NCBI RefSeq assembly: GCF_049856175.1
Contig: NZ_JBNDNA010000003.1
Location: forward strand, 62,001 to 126,000
Length of the DNA: 64,000 nt
Origin: JB111 sp049856175
GTDB taxonomy: Bacteria; Actinomycetota; Actinomycetes; Actinomycetales; Actinomycetaceae
Direction: 5' to 3'
A program made the position numbers and the translations under genes. Under the pieces are notes generated by a model that saw only the letters and a program-made list of their open reading frames with translations, did not search any database and was not told the DNA's origin. This document shows positions 61,997 to 64,000 of the stretch, in pieces (position 1 is the stretch's first letter; every line of letters starts with the position of its first letter).

Positions 61997-62971
61997 CTAG
62001 TCGCTGTAGGCGTTCTCGCCGGAGTAGCCGATGCCCTCGACGACGGCGTCCGTGACGGTCACGGTGGTCTGCTCCTGTCCCCACATCGCATGCCCGGTGC
62101 GCTCGTCGTCCTCGGGGCCCTCGGCGAGCTGTGCGCTGCCGAAGACCGTCATCGTGTACGTCCCGTCCGCCAGGGGCTGCGCCGTGAACTCGGCGTCCTC
62201 CTCGACGTCCGTGGGGCATGCCACCGGCACCACCTGGACCCGCGTGCTCGTCCCGCCGGGGGACGGCGCGATCGGCTCGTCCAGCTGGATGGTGCGGGTC
62301 AGCTCCCCGTCGTGCGCGGAGAAGCCGACCCAGCGACGGTCGTCATCGGGCGTGAGGAACGAGACGCTGACCGCGTCCGTCAGGTACGGCTGCTCCTGCT
62401 CGGGGCCGGTGAGGGTGATCTCGAGCTCGAGGATCGGGTCGTCCGGGGCGGAGACGACCTCGACGCTCACCTCCTCGACGACGCCCTCGTCCGGCAGGAT
62501 CAGAGTGCGCGGGGCGGGCGCTGTCGCAGCATGGGCCGTCGGTGCCTGGGCAGTTGCCGCATGAGCCGACGCCGCGTGGGCCGGACCGCTCGCGCGCACG
62601 CCGCCGTGGTCGTGCCAGAGGTCGGTCGGGTCGGGGCCGTTCACGTAGATGTCCTCGACCTGGTTCGTCGGGACGTGGCAGAGGCTCTCGGCGCTGCTCG
62701 AGAAGATCAGCGCGTCGCCGTAGGGGGCCGGGAGATCCTCGGTCAAGCTCGAGCCTCCCGTGCCCGGCCCCTGCGTGCCCGTGCCCTCGGTCCCCGTGCC
62801 CTCCGAGCCTCCGGTGCCCGGGCCCTCGGTCCCCGGCTCGGTGTCGGTCCCCGCGCACCCCGCGAGCAGGCCGACGCCGAGAGCGGCGACGAGCACCGTA
62901 CGGCGGTGGCGGACGGTGCCGCGGGGAAGGCTCGGTGGTGCGCTGTCGCCGGGGACGGATGCGGTGCTCAT
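61997..62971 (-). CDS. Putative lipoprotein
   Basis: A 324-residue protein with lipobox LGVGLLAGCAG, a long Gly/Thr/Glu repeat linker (about 40-80) and an Ala/His-rich repeat (AHAASAHAATAQAPTAHAAT) near 130-155. The C-terminal beta-rich part (LELEITLTGPEQ, VPVACPTDVEED, QPLADGTYTMTVFGSA) aligns in order with the gene at 61,230. The ATG at 62971 lacks a clear ribosome-binding site; a GTG 12 codons upstream is possible. Function unknown. Confidence 0.65.
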   Translation of the reverse strand: MSTASVPGDSAPPSLPRGTVRHRRTVLVAALGVGLLAGCAGTDTEPGTEGPGTGGSEGTGTEGTGTQGPGTGGSSLTEDLPAPYGDALIFSSSAESLCHVPTNQVEDIYVNGPDPTDLWHDHGGVRASGPAHAASAHAATAQAPTAHAATAPAPRTLILPDEGVVEEVSVEVVSAPDDPILELEITLTGPEQEQPYLTDAVSVSFLTPDDDRRWVGFSAHDGELTRTIQLDEPIAPSPGGTSTRVQVVPVACPTDVEEDAEFTAQPLADGTYTMTVFGSAQLAEGPEDDERTGHAMWGQEQTTVTVTDAVVEGIGYSGENAYSD

Positions 62972-63098
62972 GCCGGGAGGATGCCCCAGCGTGGGCGCGG
63001 CCACCACGCCGGCGGAGGGGAGCGCTCACCGGGGGAGCTCTGCCCGGGCCCCGCGGCGTGCCGCGCCCACCTGGGAGGACGCATCGCTCCGCGTCAGT

Positions 63099-63104
63099 TA
63101 CCCT
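63099..63104 (+). promoter_or_regulatory. Candidate -10 box of hppA
   Basis: TACCCT, preceded by CAGT, lies 110 bases before the hppA GTG. No strong -35 box is visible. Confidence 0.3.
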
Positions 63105-63214
63105 CCTGAGAAGATCAGCCGGCCCCGGGGGGCGGCCGCGACGTCGCCGCCGACGGCCCTCCGGTACCGGCCCTCGTCAGCGCCGTTCGCGGCGCTCCTC
63201 ACCGTGGAGGACCC

Positions 63215-64000
63215 GTGCAGGATCTCTCGACCTCGTCCCTCGTCATCGCCGTGTGCGTCGGCGTCCTCGCGATCGGGGCGCTCGCGTTCGCCGTCGTGCT
63301 GCGGCGACAGGTGCTCGCCGAACGGTCCGGCAGCGAGAACATGGTCTCCATCGCCCGGGCGGTCCAGGAGGGCGCATCCGCCTACCTGGCCCGGCAGTTC
63401 CGCACCCTGGGGGTGTTCGTCGTCGTCATCACGGGGCTGCTCCTCCTGCTGCCGGGCGACATGGACGTCCGCATCGGCCGATCGGTCGCGTTCCTCGTGG
63501 GCGCGGCGTTCTCCGCGGCGATCGGGTACCTCGGCATGTGGCTCGCCGTGCGGGCCAACGTACGGGTGGCCGCGGCGGCGACCCGCGCCGACGGCCGCGC
63601 CGAGGGGGCGCGGATCGCGTTCCGCACCGGCGGCGCCGTCGGCATGAGCGTCGTCGGCCTCGGGCTGCTCGGGGCCGCGCTCACCGTCGTCGTCTACGGC
63701 ACCGACGCGCCGGTCGTGCTCGAGGGCTTCGGCTTCGGCGCCGCCCTGCTCGCGATGTTCATGCGGGTCGGCGGCGGGATCTTCACCAAGGCCGCGGACG
63801 TCGGCGCCGACCTCGTCGGCAAGGTCGAGCAGGGCATCCCCGAGGACGACCCCCGCAACGCCGCCACGATCGCGGACAACGTGGGCGACAACGTGGGCGA
63901 CTGCGCCGGCATGGCGGCCGACCTCTTCGAGTCCTACGCGGTCACGCTCGTCGCCTCCCTCATCCTGGGTCGCGCCGCCCTCGGCGAGCACGGCATGATC
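63215..64000 (+). CDS. hppA: Membrane-bound H+-translocating pyrophosphatase, 3' partial
   Basis: The frame from the GTG at 63215 runs 262 codons to the window edge. It reads GSENMVSIARAVQEGASAYLARQF early, then RVGGGIFTKAADVGADLVGKVE, EDDPRNAATIADNVGDNVGDCAGMAADLFESY: the pyrophosphate-binding DxxxDxxxD-type loops of the family. At least five hydrophobic segments are visible so far. The enzyme couples PPi hydrolysis to proton export. GAGGACC precedes the GTG. About 500 residues remain beyond the window. Confidence 0.95.
   Translation, partial: MQDLSTSSLVIAVCVGVLAIGALAFAVVLRRQVLAERSGSENMVSIARAVQEGASAYLARQFRTLGVFVVVITGLLLLLPGDMDVRIGRSVAFLVGAAFSAAIGYLGMWLAVRANVRVAAAATRADGRAEGARIAFRTGGAVGMSVVGLGLLGAALTVVVYGTDAPVVLEGFGFGAALLAMFMRVGGGIFTKAADVGADLVGKVEQGIPEDDPRNAATIADNVGDNVGDCAGMAADLFESYAVTLVASLILGRAALGEHGMI

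Noticed and set aside
61997..63007. Earlier GTG start at 63,007 for the second lipoprotein
   Set aside because: It adds a segment without a ribosome-binding site or TANNNT box and weakens the signal-peptide layout; kept only as an alternative.

Overview
The window is GC-rich DNA from an actinobacterium. Evidence for this is mycothione reductase, a WhiB-type regulator, Crp, a Rv3649-type helicase, an actinobacterial Tad locus and many leaderless genes with a TANNNT box six or seven bases before the start codon. The gene mix (TadA/Ssd locus, membrane pyrophosphatase, Cellulomonas-like order) suggests the Micrococcales; that placement is inference. I see no mobile element, prophage or CRISPR array.

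Positions 1-26,890 form a catabolic island around molybdenum hydroxylases. It opens inside an operon with a CoxS-CoxG fusion, an acyl-CoA ligase and a BenE-type carrier. A six-gene molybdenum-cofactor operon (moaA-moaD-moaE-moeB-like-moeA-moaC) and a lipoprotein follow. Next comes a minus-strand operon (acyl-CoA ligase, alcohol dehydrogenase, aldehyde dehydrogenase, alpha/beta hydrolase) divergent from a TetR gene, then a DUF485/sodium-solute symporter/hydrolase operon. A hotdog thioesterase is divergent from an eight-gene operon (CoxG, metallo-beta-lactamase, SDR, CoxL, enoyl-CoA hydratase-like, CoxM, CoxS, XdhC). A second, paralogous TetR gene closes the island. An 18-bp operator-like motif (TAACK-N6-CGTT core) recurs at three promoters, so the parts probably form one regulon for uptake, CoA activation, Mo-dependent hydroxylation and later conversion of an organic, perhaps aromatic, acid. 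The substrate cannot be read from sequence.

Positions 27,029-34,713 are housekeeping: tRNA-Ser, SRP RNA, dnaX, recR, a TSUP permease, and lysC-asd with a probable internal lysC start. Then come a surface acyltransferase with an SGNH-like tail (34,927-36,927), a 512-bp gap holding a strong terminator, a HelR-like RNA-polymerase protection factor behind what looks like a rifamycin-associated element, and tRNA-Pro.

Positions 39,895-60,434 follow the order known around ponA2/whiB4 of Mycobacterium: metallophosphoesterase, ponA2, whiB4, a 53-residue DUF4177 gene, a RidA-like gene, mycothione reductase, crp, nth, acetyl-CoA synthetase, two unknown membrane proteins, a Tad locus (ssd, tadA, tadB, tadC, DUF4244 pilin-like and two TadE/G-like proteins) and the DUF1998 helicase. 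The end holds a GPP34-domain protein, two tandem paralogous lipoproteins and the start of a membrane H+-pyrophosphatase gene cut by the window edge.
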